A model generated the notes under the pieces. The model had not been told where the DNA came from. It saw only the letters and a program-made list of their open reading frames with translations, and did no database searches. From assembly GCA_023935145.1 (NCBI GenBank), contig CM043698.1, positions 67,941,501 through 68,005,500 on the forward strand: DNA of 64,000 nt, read 5' to 3'. The position numbers were made by a program, and so were the translations under genes. Shown here in pieces: positions 33,831 to 45,835 of this stretch; the stretch's first letter is position 1, and the number at the start of each line of letters is the position of its first letter. The stretch is from Bretschneidera sinensis. Taxonomy: Eukaryota; Streptophyta; Magnoliopsida; Brassicales; Akaniaceae.

Positions 33831-34760
33831 CAAATACACAATATGCAATCAAGTGTATGGACGGACAGCTCCTCAAGATCCCATCAGCAAAATAATTGTG
33901 GCTATAGATAGCCTAACCGTTTCCAAAACTCCACTCAACACAGGAGTCAACCTAAACATAAGCGCTGAAGCCCTGAAAACTTCATACCTTTTAGGATGAG
34001 TTTGTCTCAAGCCCTTACAAATCTTACCAAGAAAGATAAACTCTGCTCACTACCAGCAAGACCTTTACCCAACCTAGTTCCACCACATTGGGTTCTTTCC
34101 AAATACTATCACTTCCACTAATCAACCAGCTATGATATTGACAGGTGTCAAAGACTGAAAACTGAAATCCAAGACCTCATTGATAATGGTTTGGAGACAC
34201 CCCAAGTAGCTAAAAAACCCCACGCCTAATTACCGCAATGTACCTCTACTAAACTTCCTAAATATGATTGAGGACTCATCCGCTGCCTTTGATCCTTCCA
34301 CACTAATTACCATAATAACCAAACACAGCCCCAAACATGATCCCAAACACTACCCTAAATACAAAACTATCCTTACCCTAGAGTACCTCATAAATTTCAA
34401 ATATAGTGGAGCCTCAATCAATGGGATTTGGGACAATGACAAAGAAGACGACCAAAGGGTAGTGGCAAGAACAGTGTTGGGAAAAGTATTAATTGATCCA
34501 ACAGGGGCAAATAATGTGGCAAAAGCAATAATCAAGGTCGAAAACAGGTCAGTCACTGAAGGATATGGTGACAAAGCATCTATAGTAGTAAAACAGAGAG
34601 GCAAAACTGTGTGGGATAACAGTAATGAAGATGAAGAAGAAGTGAGTCACCTAACTCACGGTGGCTGACGTTTTAAGCTACCTCACCTCGAAGCTGACAA
34701 TCCAAGAAGAGGAACAAGAAATGAAGAGAGTGATAATAGAGAAAGAGAAAAGGAAGTAAG
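33831..34760 (+). pseudogene. Gag C-terminal and linker region of the Ogre-like element
   Basis: Broken frames continue the polyprotein. An NYRNVPLLNFLNMIE segment (about 34222-34268) resembles the linker found before protease in Tat elements. The frame 34264-34668 is open for 134 codons with an acidic end (DNSNEDEEEVSHL). I do not recognise a catalytic domain here. Confidence 0.55.
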
Positions 34761-34859
34761 AGGAAGAAGACTTAGTGTTGAAATAACTTAAGAAAACAAA
34801 TGCCAAAAGCTCCATCTAGGGCTTACTCATGTCTTTGAAGAAACACTGATAGGTTATAT

Positions 34860-35350
34860 TGGATCATTTGGGTGAAGTTGACATTCCCACAAGTACTTCC
34901 CTTAATGACCTTCTGGTGTTACTTGACGTATCGAAAAGGGAATCCCATATATGACTTTTAGTGATAAGGATATCCCACTATGCGAGAGAACTCATAACAA
35001 TGCGTTGTATCTAATAGTGGAATTTCAGGAGAAAAAGATGCCTATGGTGTTGGAAGATAATGAGTCAGCTTTGAATATTTTATCTCTGTGGATAGCTCGA
35101 ATATTAGGGCTTGAGCCAGATGATTTCCAACCAAGCAGTCAGACGGTCTGAGTCTATGATAATACAAAGTGCATGATAGTCAGGATAGTGAGCTTGAGGT
35201 GCAAGTTGGGTATGGATGATATAGTGATTGAATTTCATGACATAGACATCATTACCTCCTTCAATATGTTGTTGGGTAAGCCATGGCTCCATAGCCTAGG
35301 GGCAGTACCTTTTGCCTACAATCAGAAGGTAAAATACAGAATAGAGAACT
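34860..35350 (+). pseudogene. Aspartic protease of the Ogre-like element, broken
   Basis: The open part (34951-35151) reads MTFSDKDIPLCERTHNNALY, then LIVEFQEKKMPMVLEDNESA where the family has an active site like VLIDNGSA, then LGLEPDDFQPSSQTV. After a stop it continues VYDNTKCMI and FNMLLGKPWLHSLGAVP, the usual end of the domain. The active-site glycine is glutamate (DNES for DNGS), a G-to-A change, so it is inactive. Confidence 0.85.
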
Positions 35351-35439
35351 AAGTCATAACCTTATGCAGGGATGAAGTTGGTATTGCCCAGTGTTCGGTA
35401 TTCAAGCAGAAAGAAATAAGCTATATGCTTTACTTTCGA

Positions 35440-36199
35440 GGAAGTGGTGGTGATTGACACTGTAAAAGCTGACTTTTGCATTAAACTGATAATTTTTCAT
35501 ATAATGAAAGGGATGAGCTACTTCCCAGGGACATGTCTAGGTAAATATGGGAAAGGAATAAAAGAATTCCCAAACGTCAAACAACAGTTTGGGATGCAAG
35601 GCTTAGGTTATGAACCCAGTAATAGCAATAAGAAAACAAGGGGCAACTCTCATTTGACAATGAATGGGTACTTCGTGAAGGAAGGGGAAGATTTCCATTA
35701 ATGTGGATTCCCTGAGCCATGGATGGACAAGAGAACTCAGAAAAGGAAACCAAGATTTCAAATTTTCTTCAATCTCGAGTTTTCTGAGAAAAAAGCAATG
35801 ATAGGGAACAAAGAAGCATCACAGAGAAGCAATTAGATTGAGAACCTAGATGGTGAAGTCATGGGTATTCTAATAATGAGAGAAGGCTATGTGAACAATT
35901 TTGATCCGCGTGTGTTGATTAGGTCAGTTGACAAATGCAACAGTAGTAGTCAAGGACCCAGACAAACGACCCTTTTTTTTTTTTTGTAATAGAGCCCAGA
36001 GTGAGCAGGGCAATAACGTCTATAATCCCCTTTCTAAGTCCGGTGATGTACTTGCCAAAAACCTGAATGAAATGATGAATGATTCTGAGTACTTTGAGTC
36101 TTCTTTATGTGATAGGAAAACCCTAAGTGAAATTAACCAAGAATCCCCTTCATCAAAGGAGATTGTTTAGCTAGTTAAAACTGAAAAAGAAAGCGTGGC
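35440..36199 (+). pseudogene. G-patch-like segment between protease and RT
   Basis: The frame at 35444-35701 reads MSYFPGTCLGKYGKGIKEFP, then QQFGMQGLGYEPSNSNKK. The spaced glycines resemble the G-patch seen between protease and RT in Tat/Ogre polyproteins, thought to bind RNA. The reading frame is cut at 36199 by the Athila-like element and resumes at 44790. Confidence 0.65.
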
Positions 36200-37521
36200 T
36201 GATAGGTGGTTAAATATTCATATTTAAGCCCCCTTATTTACATTTGTTAGGTCCTTAGTTATGTTAATTTAGTCCATTTTACTTCATTTGTGTGTTTCAC
36301 ATGTTTTTATAGGGTCTTGGAGAAAAAGAAGCATTTTTGGCACTTAAAGGAAGAAACTTGGAAATCTTAGAGCAGCTTCTAGTCAAAGTGCGATCGATCG
36401 CACTATTGCATGCGATCGAGTTGACATACGATCGTGCGCACACAAGAAGGATCGAGCACAGCACTTGCGATCGAGCGCAAGACACATGTGATCGAGTGCA
36501 CATGTACGGGCATGAATAGTAAAATAGCAAAACCAATTTTGGAAATAGAGTAGGTTTTGTGTTTTTGAAAATTAGGGTTTCCAGAGCCTTCTAAGATCAA
36601 TCAAGCCCTATAAATATACCTGTAAACCACACACAAAGGATCACTTCTTTTACCTTTTACTTTCACTCGGAGTTGTAAGCTTTAGAGAGGATTGAAAACC
36701 CGTCTCCATAGTATTCTTTGGGTTTTATAGTTTATGTTTAGTTTATGCTATGATGTTTATCCTAGACAGCATGTGTAACTAACTCTTTATAGGGCTCGAT
36801 TGAAGCCCTAGTTATGCTTTCCCATATATATATATTTATTGATTATCTTTGCAATAGCCTTGATTATGATGCTTAACTTAATTAATGCTTGTGTTTATTT
36901 ACATTCCTCATATGTGTATGTCTGATCAATATGTGCATGTGGTATGGATTAGTTAGTTAGACCAATTTGGATGACCGAGTCCTAGGCCTAACAATAGTAA
37001 CAAAAGATATCCACACCGGATTCTTGGATTAATCAACATGGGAAACTGGGAGTAGTTACCATGCCCTAGGTCTCATGTGGTTGTTGATTTCCATAAATCT
37101 TATGCTTTCTTAAGGAACAACTCAGTAGATACCATGCTGAATCCCTTAAGAAAGAAAAGAGTTAGAGTAGATACTATGCCTAACTCTTTTCTTAAGGAAA
37201 TCAATAACTTAAGGAGTAGATACCATGCTCTTAGGTTGACAACCATTAGGTATTCATAGGAAGGCTAGTGCATTGACCTATTACTCATTAGGAAAGTATG
37301 ACTAGTGGTGGATATCAAAGCCCTATGTCTCATTATTATTAATTCACATTCAACAATTATTTTAATCTTCTTTTATTAAGAAACTGATTCTAAACCAAAA
37401 TTCACCAATCCCTGTGGAGATGATCTTGCATTCGCATACTATACTATTGTTGACATTGTGCACTTGCAAGTAAAACTGTACGGTTATTTACTTATTTATT
37501 TAGGTAGATAAACGCACAACA
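36200..37521 (+). repeat. 5' LTR of the Athila-like element
   Basis: It starts TGATAGGTGGTTAAATATTC and ends AAACGCACAACA, 1,322 bp. A TATAAATA box is at 36609-36616. A CGATCG-rich cluster (36388-36505) lies upstream of it, and a degenerate repeat of GTAGATACCATGC lies at about 37050-37235. Confidence 0.9.
36388..36505 (+). repeat. Cluster of GCGATCGAGCGCA-like words in the LTR
   Basis: Six variants of GCGATCG[A/T][G/T]CGCA lie within about 120 bp, for example GCGATCGATCGCAC, ACGATCGTGCGCAC and GCGATCGAGCGCAA. Related words recur in the 3' LTR (43697-43795) and inside the element (37723, 40551, 40590, 40610, 41092, 41117, 41136). Confidence 0.75.
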
Positions 37522-37525
37522 AGTT

Positions 37526-37545
37526 TTTGGTGCCGTTGCCGGGGA
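37526..37545 (+). other. Primer-binding site, tRNA-Asp type
   Basis: TTGGTGCCGTTGCCGGGGA begins a few bases after the LTR. It pairs with the 3' end of plant tRNA-Asp(GTC) with one mismatch, as in Athila elements. Confidence 0.75.
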
Positions 37546-37822
37546 TTATGCTAAATTTCCTTTTAGAATTAATTGTGTTTAGTTTAATCATCATTATTTT
37601 TATTTTATTTTACTAAAAATTTTTAAGTTTCTGTTTATTGTTTTTATTTTCATCAAACCCTAATCAAATTTCCTTTATGTTTCAGGCACATCAAACCGTA
37701 ATCGCACCTTCTGTGACACTTGCGATCGATCGCATCCTTCTGTGCAATAGAGCCCAATTAGGGCAGAGAGTTACCCGAGCAGCAAAGTTGAACTGCTGCA
37801 CTGAAGCTGGTTTACCTGATTT

Positions 37823-39170
37823 ATGCACGGACTTCGATCTAGACATCCAAAATTCTTTCCCCTCAATCCCAAACTTGAGCGGACCATCCGACAAAGGCTT
37901 AGGAACAACTTCGAGGAGAACGAAAAAGAATTCGAGAACGAAACACCAATGGTGGAACAGCTCGAAAACCAGCAACCACCTGCCCGAGTACCGATGAAGC
38001 ATTCCTTCATCCCATGGAACATTGACCAGCCATCATGTATTGCATATCAACCTGAGGCAGCAGGAAACTATCACATATCTCTGCAAATATTGAATGCTTT
38101 GACTCACTTTAGAGGTACACCTAATGAGGATCCACACTTGCAACTTCGAGAATTTTTCGATCTTTGCAAGTTCCAGCACATCCAAGGCTTAGACCAAGAA
38201 GGAATAAGGTTAATTCTTTTCCCTTTTTCCTTAAAAGATAATGTTAAATTATGGTATAATTATTTGCCTGCAGTTTCTATCCACACTTGGGAGGAGTTGG
38301 CTAGCAAATTTTTAAGGAAGTTTTTCCCAGCCTAAAAGACGAGGCAAATGAGGAAGGAGATTCAGTCCTTCCAACAAAAGGATGGGGACCTCTTCTTCGA
38401 AGAGTGGGGACACTTCAACGAGCTGCTACTCAAATGCCCACATCACAACCTACCTCAAGACGAACTGGTACAAGCTTTCTATGAAGGTTTGAGTGATACT
38501 AACAAAAGTATTGTTGATTCAGGTTGTGGAGGAGTATTGATGGAGAAAAGCAACGAAGAAGCCATGGAACTCTTCAAAACCCTAAGTGAACACACTCAGC
38601 AGTTCTCCTCTCGAGGAAGACATGTAACTAAAATTAAGGGTGTGTATGAGGTATATCTAAATGGAGGATCTTCTCCTCAAATAGCTACTGTGGAAATGAA
38701 ACTAGACTTATTGGTAAAAGCCATGGCTGCTCAAAATGCCTCATCTAATCCACTAGCTACACCACTCTAGGTATGTGCAACATGTTCCCAATGTGATCAT
38801 ATTACTGATACATGTCTATTGTATTCTTCTGCAGATCCGGAACAAGAAAATTGCATAGGACCAAACAACTATCCACCAAAGAATAATCCATATGCAAACA
38901 CCTACACATCCGGATGGCGGAATCACCCAAATTTTTCTTGGAGCAACAATCAGAACCAGCAAGGGCAGCAAAGAAACTCACAGCCAGCAGCCCACTCAGT
39001 TCCTGAAACAAAGGAAAGTAACCTAGAAAGTCTTGTGAGGTAATTGGCAACTCAACAACAACAGTTGATGACCTCACAAGAACAGTTCATGACGAAGGAA
39101 AAGCATTCCGGATCGAGATAAGACAAACCACTGCGAAACATGAACAAGCCATTCAAAAACTAGAGGTTCA
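37823..39170 (+). pseudogene. Athila-like Gag with zinc knuckle, broken
   Basis: The open parts 37823-38335 and 38348-38770 carry ALTHFRGTPNEDPHLQLREF, LFPFSLKDNVKLWYNYLP, TWEELASKFLRKFFPA and LPQDELVQAFYEGLSDTNKS, typical of Athila capsids. After a stop at 38768 the frame gives CATCSQCDHITDTC, a C-X2-C-X4-H-X4-C zinc knuckle (38776-38817), and NHPNFSWSNNQN, an Athila hallmark. Further stops follow 39041. The product packages element RNA. Confidence 0.88.
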
Positions 39171-39171
39171 A

Positions 39172-40379
39172 ATGGGGCAACAAGCTAAGGAACTAAGTGG
39201 AAGAAAGCAAGGTGAGCTTCCAACCCAACCTATACCTAATCCAAAAGGACATCAACAACTGAATGTCATGTCAACTCTAAGAAATTGTAAGATTATAGGA
39301 ACTGATGAACCTACAAAAGCGTCTCCAGACAAAGCAACCACACCCAAAGTAAGTAAAATGGAGAAGTGGAATGCACCACCTTTCCCTCAAAGGTTAGTAA
39401 AGCCAAAGCAAGAAAATAAATTGCTTGATATTTTTGAAACGTTGAGAAAGGTAGAGATTAATATTCCGTTGTTAGATGCTATTAAACAAATTCCTGCATA
39501 TGCTAAATTTCTGAAAGATTGTTGCATTAACAAAAGGAAGTTCCAGGAGCATGAGACAGTAGCCTTAATCGAAGAGGTCAGTGCTGTTCCTTTAAGAAAA
39601 TTACCACCAAAACTAAAAGATCCGGGTAGTTTTACTATTCCTTACAGGCTACGTGACCAGCTGTTTGAGCATGCACTATTGGATCTAGGAGCGAGTGTCA
39701 ACCTGCTGCCATATAGTGTATACAAGACACTAGGTTTGGGGGAGCTTCAACCAACCTCTGTCACTTTGCAATTGGCTGATAGAAGCATCAAATGACCGAG
39801 AGGTATCCTTGAAGATGTGTTGGTAAGAGTGGGTAAATTTATATACCTGCTGATTTTATAGTATTAGATATGGAAGAATGTACTATGCCATTACCTCTCC
39901 CCATCATCCTAGGACGCCCCTTTATGATAACTATTGACACTAATATTAGTGTAAAAAAGGGCATTGTCACTATGAAAGTAAATAATGAGATAGAATTTAA
40001 AATATTTAATACATTAAAATCAACCAATGATGATAATGAATATTCTATTATGAGCTTGATGCAAGGTGTTGTTGAGAAAGTTTCTCAGGTCCATCAAAAT
40101 ACTACTACATTAGAGACCTTCCCTAACCATGATGACACCAGATTGGATATTAGGCCAGAGGATGACGATGTGATTAAAGACATCAATAGAACTATGCACC
40201 CCATCAAGAACATATCACAGTCTCCAAGTAAGTATAATCCTCAAGTTGAAAATTCTGAACTTATTAATATGACTTTTCCTTATTTTATTAACCAGGCACC
40301 AAGATTGAAGATGCAGCAGCTGTTAAGGGCACTTGAACCACCTGATGTGGGCTATAAGTGCCCCCTTCAACAAGAGTAG
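39172..40379 (+). pseudogene. Athila-like aspartic protease region, broken
   Basis: The frame 39172-39795 contains LLDAIKQIPAYAKFLKDCC, KLKDPGSFTIPYRL, and the active site ALLDLGASVNLLPYSVYKTL with the Athila-style D-L-G-A. A TGA at 39793 interrupts TLQLADRSIK*PRGILEDVL. The next part (39870-40379) has LPIILGRPFMITIDTNI, the usual C-terminal protease motif. RT should follow but is missing. Confidence 0.88.
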
Positions 40380-41179
40380 CACTATATCAAGAGAGCGCTT
40401 GAGACGTATCACATTTTCCAATAATGTAGCTCAAGCACCTCTACTGAGGTTAGTGGTACTGAGGCCACTAACACATGGTAAGGTTGTATTGTTCCTACTT
40501 TGTCATTTCAGCTGTGGTAAGTTTTTATTTTTGTCCATGCACACTACTTGCGATCGAGTGCACCATTCAATGTGCTCGAACGTAAGAGTGCAATCGAGCG
40601 CACTCTAGTGCAATCGAGCGCACTCATAGCAAATAGTCACGTAATAAACTTAAACACTTCACTCTTAACACTTACTCACTCACTCACCCACTCCCCATAT
40701 CTCACCCATATTTTCTGTTTTCACCATTCGCACTCTCCCTTTTGCAATATACCGATCTCAACTTTTAACACCTGCACTCCACCACGCTACCACCATCACC
40801 ACAACCATACCACCATCACCCTACTATCACCGCCACATCCTCTTCCCTATCGCACATTCATTCTATTTTCACATATACAAGGTAACCCACTTTGATCTAA
40901 CACATGGTTTTTAATAATTAAATTCCATTTTTCATTCTATGTATGTGTTATCATGTGTGTGATTGGGTATTTTTTATGTTTGCAGGAGGTTAGGAACACA
41001 TCCAAAATCACAAGATCATAGCTTGGTCTTTTGTTGCCCACAACCTATTCGAGGAAAAGCCTGACCGTGTGCAATGGAGTGCACGGCTATTGCGATCGAG
41101 TGCATAGTCTAGTGTGTGATCGAGTGCACATATTCGAGATCGATCGCAAATTTGACAGAAACTAGGATCGACATGTCAA

Positions 41180-42160
41180 AGCAAACCGCTTCCACCTCCC
41201 GTACATCGAGCAGCAGTGCCTAGTCATCCCGGCCAAGCATAGAGCTGAGAGAACTACTATTTGAGACCACCTTCGCCATCGATGAAGTATTCAAGCAAAT
41301 GGACGCCACTCAATGGCTGGTCCAAGCATTTAAACACCGAGGGTTGAAGAGGCTTTTTAAACTAGTCTGCTCGATTGTGTACACTCAGCTGGTGGTCCAA
41401 TTCTATGAGAGTCTGTCTTTTGACTGCAGCAGACCGGGAGTATTGACTTCCTCAGTCCAGGGCACATCCATCGAGGTGACTAGTGCCGACATAGCCACTG
41501 TTTTTCATTGCTGTGATGAGTCCCCTCCAGAGGACACCGATATTGAGGAGCAGTCGGACTCTTATGACTTGTCCACAATTATTGAGGATATATGCGCTGG
41601 TCAGTACGCCGACAGACACAACAACACTACCACGGCCAATGCATAGGGGCTCTCATTCCCATTCCTGCTTTCGTACATCTTCAAGAAGAAAGGGATTAAG
41701 GGGACCACCAGTGACGGACCAGTGCGACAGCATCCCTTCTTCGTGAAGGCTCACTGGACACAAAGTCTCTCGCACATGCCAAGAGGACTCCCAGCCCCTG
41801 CACCTGCAACTGAGAGGGTTAAGGAGGATCATATGGAGACAGAGACCCCTGCAATTAGCCCACTGCGAGAGGAGGACCATCCGAACATAGGACCCATAGA
41901 GTCCCAACACCTTCTCACTGAGTTGTCGTCCTTCCGCGATGAGGTCTCTGCAGCCATATCCCTCGTGCACCAGCGCATAGATGGTTTGGAGGCACGGTTT
42001 GCACGCCAAGAGGTGATGCTACAGGCTATCCTCGATCACTTACCCCTGGTACCTCTTCGACTGCACCACCCGATGATCAGTAGTGAGAGGATACATCGTC
42101 TGGCTGAAGATGTTAAACTTAGCGCTCATGGGAGGCACCCCAAAGCATATCTTTTTTAAT
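41180..42160 (+). pseudogene. Extra ORF, resembling the plant transposon-protein domain (PF20167-type)
   Basis: The frame includes WLVQAFKHRGLKRLFKLVCS, VYTQLVVQFYESLSFDC and VQGTSIEVTSADIATVFHCC. This order (a path to a reading-frame centre like LVxxFYxxL, then V-x-G-T-x-I-x-V-T-x-x-x-I) resembles the putative plant transposon protein domain found in plant gypsy elements. After a stop at 41644 it continues LSFPFLLSYIFKKKGIKG, and then 41722-42159 has a proline-rich stretch and a likely coiled coil, LSSFRDEVSAAISLVHQRID. It may instead be a remnant of the Athila third ORF. Its function is unknown. Confidence 0.55.
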
Positions 42161-42282
42161 AATTTATTTTATTTTATTATTAGTATTTCATAGTTTACTT
42201 TTCTATAGCTGTTTATTATTACTTATTTTCCATTTTATGTTTGTTTGTTTTTCTTTTTCAAGGACAGAGTGAGTGCATCCAG

Positions 42283-43507
42283 TTGAAGTTTGGGGGCGTT
42301 CTATGAGCCATGCCAGCCACATCGTTCTCCATCTCCCAGGTCAGCTCTTTCCATGCTATTCACATATTGAGGACAATGTGCAATTTAAGTTTGGGGGTAT
42401 GGGGACACACTCACACACACACTATGTCCCATTTTGTTTTTTGTTAGATAAATGCATGTTCATTCTGTTCCAATAAAATTTTGGGTGATCTAAACAAAGA
42501 ATATGATTTGACTTCATAAATGAGCTTAAAACTTTGAACATATAGGCCAATAAATAAGTTTTGAACATAAATCACTTACTTTTAGGCATTTAAAGGATTC
42601 ACAAGTATTGATCTGAACTAACATGAGCACATTAGCACACAGTTGTGTGGGGTATGACATGTAATTTTGATTTGTATATTTCTTTTGCTTGACTGTGAAC
42701 CAGATGACCTATTAGATTAACATTTTGGCATAAGAAAAAAAAAGATTGTTAGTGGTCAAAAAGAAAAATGCTCCTAATGATCAACAAAACAAACTTTCCA
42801 CTGAGTAACTGGCCCTCTTGCCTCAGTAAGCAGTGAGTGTCACATCAAAAGGTGAAAAAAAATTTCTCACAAAAGATCATTAAAAAGAAGTTTCCGCTGA
42901 GTAACTAGCCCTCTTGTCTCAGTAAGCAGTGAGTGTCACGTCAAAAGGTGGAAATTCTGATTGGTAGCATTGAGACCAGTTAGTTTCGTAACCTTTTTGA
43001 CTCGAGTTAGTAAGTCCTTAAGGATGTCTTTACACCTAATGCCCTAAAACCATCTGGTTTGGGAGTCATTGGCTAAATGCTTGTTACATAAATCAAATAG
43101 AAAGCTTTAAGGAACTAACTTTGCAAGAACCTCACAAATAAAATAAAAGAAGAAAATCTATGCCATCTTTGTTGATTCTAATAGGAAATTTGGTGAATCT
43201 TAAGTCATCGAAACACTACACATTAGAATTATTTGGAAACTAATCTTTTATGTGCTAGTTCACCACACACTAAAGTCAAACTTGTGATGTCTTAAACTGC
43301 CTCATGAAAGTGATTTGCATTCAAAACTCTTATTCATTGCAAAGATATGTTTATATTTGTTAAGCTTGGTCATGAATGTGCATCATAATTTTGTGTAAAG
43401 ACCTAAAATTTTTGTGGACATTATGAATATTGGATCTATCTGTGTGTCGTTCTTTTAGTTTTTAGTTTTGTATTACTAAGGGACTAGCAATATGTAAGTT
43501 TGGGGGT
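42283..43507 (+). repeat. Athila-like 3' non-coding region: polypurine repeats and 96-bp tandem copy
   Basis: AAGTTTGGGGG occurs near 42285, 42388 and 43496, the last directly before the 3' LTR as the working polypurine tract. A 96-bp unit starting TTTCC[A/G]CTGAGTAACT is repeated in tandem at 42795 and 42891. No gene is seen. Confidence 0.7.
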
Positions 43508-44789
43508 GTGATAGGTGCTTAAATATTCATATTTAAGCCCCCTTATTTACATTTGTTAGGTCCTTAGTTATGTTAATTTAGTCAATTTTACTTCATTTGT
43601 GTGTTTCACATGTTTTTATAGGGTCTTGGAGAAAAAGAAGCATTTTTGGCACCTAAAGGAAGAAACCTGGAAATCCTGGAGTAGCTTTTGGTCAAAGTGC
43701 GATCGATTGTACTATTGCATATGATCGAGCGCACATGTAATCGTGCGCACACAAGAAAGATCGAGCGTAGCACTTGCGATCGAGCGCACATGTACGGGCA
43801 TGAACAGTAAAATGGCAGAACCAGTTTTGTTAATAGAGTAGGTTTTGAATTTTTGGAAATTAGAGTTTCCAGAGACTTCTAGGATCAATCAAGCCCTATA
43901 AATACACCTGTAAAGCACACACAAAGGATCACTTCTTTTATCTTTTACTTTCACTCAGAGTTGTAAGCTTTGGAGAGGATTGATAACCCGTCTCCACAGT
44001 ATTCTTTGAGTTTTATAGTTTATGTTTAGTTTATGCTATGATGTTTATCCTAGATAGCATGTGTAACTAACTTTTTATAGGGCTCGATTGAAACCCTAGT
44101 TATGCTTTCCCATATATATATTTAGTGATTATCTTTGCAATAGCCTTGATTAATGCCTGTGTTTATTTACATTCCTCATATGTGTATGTCTGATCAATAT
44201 GTCCATGTGGTATGGATTAGTTAGTTAGACCAATTTGGATGACCGAGTCCTGGGCCTAACAATAGTAGCAAAAGATATCCACACCGGATTCTTGGATTAA
44301 TCAACATGGGAAACTAGGAGTAGATACCATGCCCTAGGTCTCATGTGGTTATCGATTTCCATAAATCTTATGCTTTTTTAAGGAACAACTCAGTAGATAC
44401 CATGCTGAATCCCTTAAGAAAGAAAAGAGTTAGAGTAGATACCATGCCTAACTCATTGCTTAAGGAAATCAATAGCTTAAGGAGTAGATACCATGCCCTT
44501 AGGTTGACAACCATTAGGTATTCATAGGAAGGCTAATGCATTGACTTATTACTCATTGGGAAAGTATGACTAGTGGTGGATATCAAAGCCCTATGTTTCA
44601 TTATTATTAATTCACATTCAACAGTTATTTTAATCTTCTTTTATTAAGAAATTGATTCTAAACCGAAATTCACCAATCCCTGTGGAGATGATCTTGCATT
44701 CGCACACTATACTACTGTTGACCTTGTGCACTTGCAAGTAAAACTGTACAGTTATTTACTTATTTATTTAGGTAGATAAATGTACAACA
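43508..44789 (+). repeat. 3' LTR of the Athila-like element
   Basis: 1,282 bp, with TGATAGGTGCTTAAATATTC at the start and AAATGTACAACA at the end. TATAAATA is at 43897-43904. It is close to the 5' LTR but lacks a short stretch in the CGATCG cluster and one near 44140. Confidence 0.9.
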
Positions 44790-45835
44790 ATGGCCTAACC
44801 TAAAATGGAAGAAACTCGAGTCATTAATCTATGCACTAATGAAAATACATAAGAAATTCGCATTGGTTTAACTTTATCTAAAAAAGAAAGTGAAATTTTA
44901 ATAAAACTTTTGGATGAGTACAAAGATGTATTTGCTTGGTTATATAAGGATATGCCCAATATCGATCCAAAGATTGTACAACATAAGATCCCTTTGAACC
45001 CAGATGCTAAGCTAGTCAAGCAAAAGTTGAGAAGAATGCGAGCTGATTGGGTGGTTAAGATCAAAGAAAAGATCCCCAAACAATTGCAAGCCAGTTTCTT
45101 GATGGTTTCCAAGTACTCTCAGTGGGTAGTGAATGTGGTAGCAGTGCCAAAGAAAGATGGAAAAGTTAGGGTATGTGCGGACTATAGGGACCTGAATCGG
45201 GCCAGCCCTAAAGATAACTTCCCTTTACCTCACATAGATACCTTTGTAGATAATATTGCTGGCAATGCCCTTTTGTCATTCATGGATGGCTACTCCGGGT
45301 ATAATAAGATTCTCATGGCTCTTGAAGATAGGGAAAAGGCTACCTTCACTACTCAATAGGGGATCTTTTGCTATAGAGTCATGCCATTCGAACTCAAAAA
45401 TGTTGGGGCAACTTATCAGAGGATGGCCACCACCCTGTTGCATGATATGATCCACAAAGAAGTGGAGGTATATATGGATGATATGATTGTCAAGTCTAAA
45501 AACAAAGAAGGACATTGGGATGCTCTCCAAAAGCTTTTTGACTGAATTTAAAAATACAATCTACGATTGAATCCTAAAAAGTGTGCTTTTGGAGTCATCA
45601 TCGATAATCTCCCTGGTTTCATGGTTAGTGAAAGAAGGATTGAGGTAGACCCAAAAAAGGTAACAACAATTTTGGAAATGTCAGCATTGAAAACAGAGAA
45701 AAAGGTTAGAGGATTTTTGGGAAGACTTCAGTATATCAACAGATTTATTGCCAAGCTTACCCAGACCTATGAGCCTATCTTCAAGCTGCTAAAAAAAGAC
45801 CAACTAGTGAGGTGGAATCAACAATGTTAGGAAGC
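44790..45835 (+). pseudogene. Reverse transcriptase of the Ogre-like element, broken
   Basis: The polyprotein resumes after the Athila insertion. The RT starts around LLDEYKDVFAWLYKDMPNID, then has VAVPKKDGKVRVCADYRDLN, FPLPHIDTFVDNIAGNALLS, FMDGYSGYNKI and, after a TAG at 45358, IFCYRVMPFELKNVGATYQR and EVEVYMDDMIVKS with the catalytic M-D-D near 45474. LRLNPKKCAFGV follows. The stop in TTQ*GIF stands where gypsy RTs usually have tryptophan (TAG for TGG). Confidence 0.9.

Larger units (their letters stand above)
36200..44789 (+). mobile_element. Athila-like Ty3/gypsy element without RT or integrase, nested
   Basis: LTRs at 36200-37521 and 43508-44789 are flanked by GTGGC (36195-36199) and ATGGC (44790-44794), a target duplication with one change. 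A tRNA-Asp-type primer site follows the 5' LTR, and a polypurine tract precedes the 3' LTR. Gag and protease are Athila-type, but RT, RNase H and integrase are absent between 40380 and 41180. An extra ORF (41180-42160) and repeats follow. It therefore depended on another element to move. It interrupts the Ogre-like polyprotein. Confidence 0.9.

Noticed and set aside
37077..37259. 60-codon frame repeated at 44345-44527
   Set aside because: Both are in the two LTRs of the Athila-like element and reflect the degenerate GTAGATACCATGC repeat, not a protein gene.
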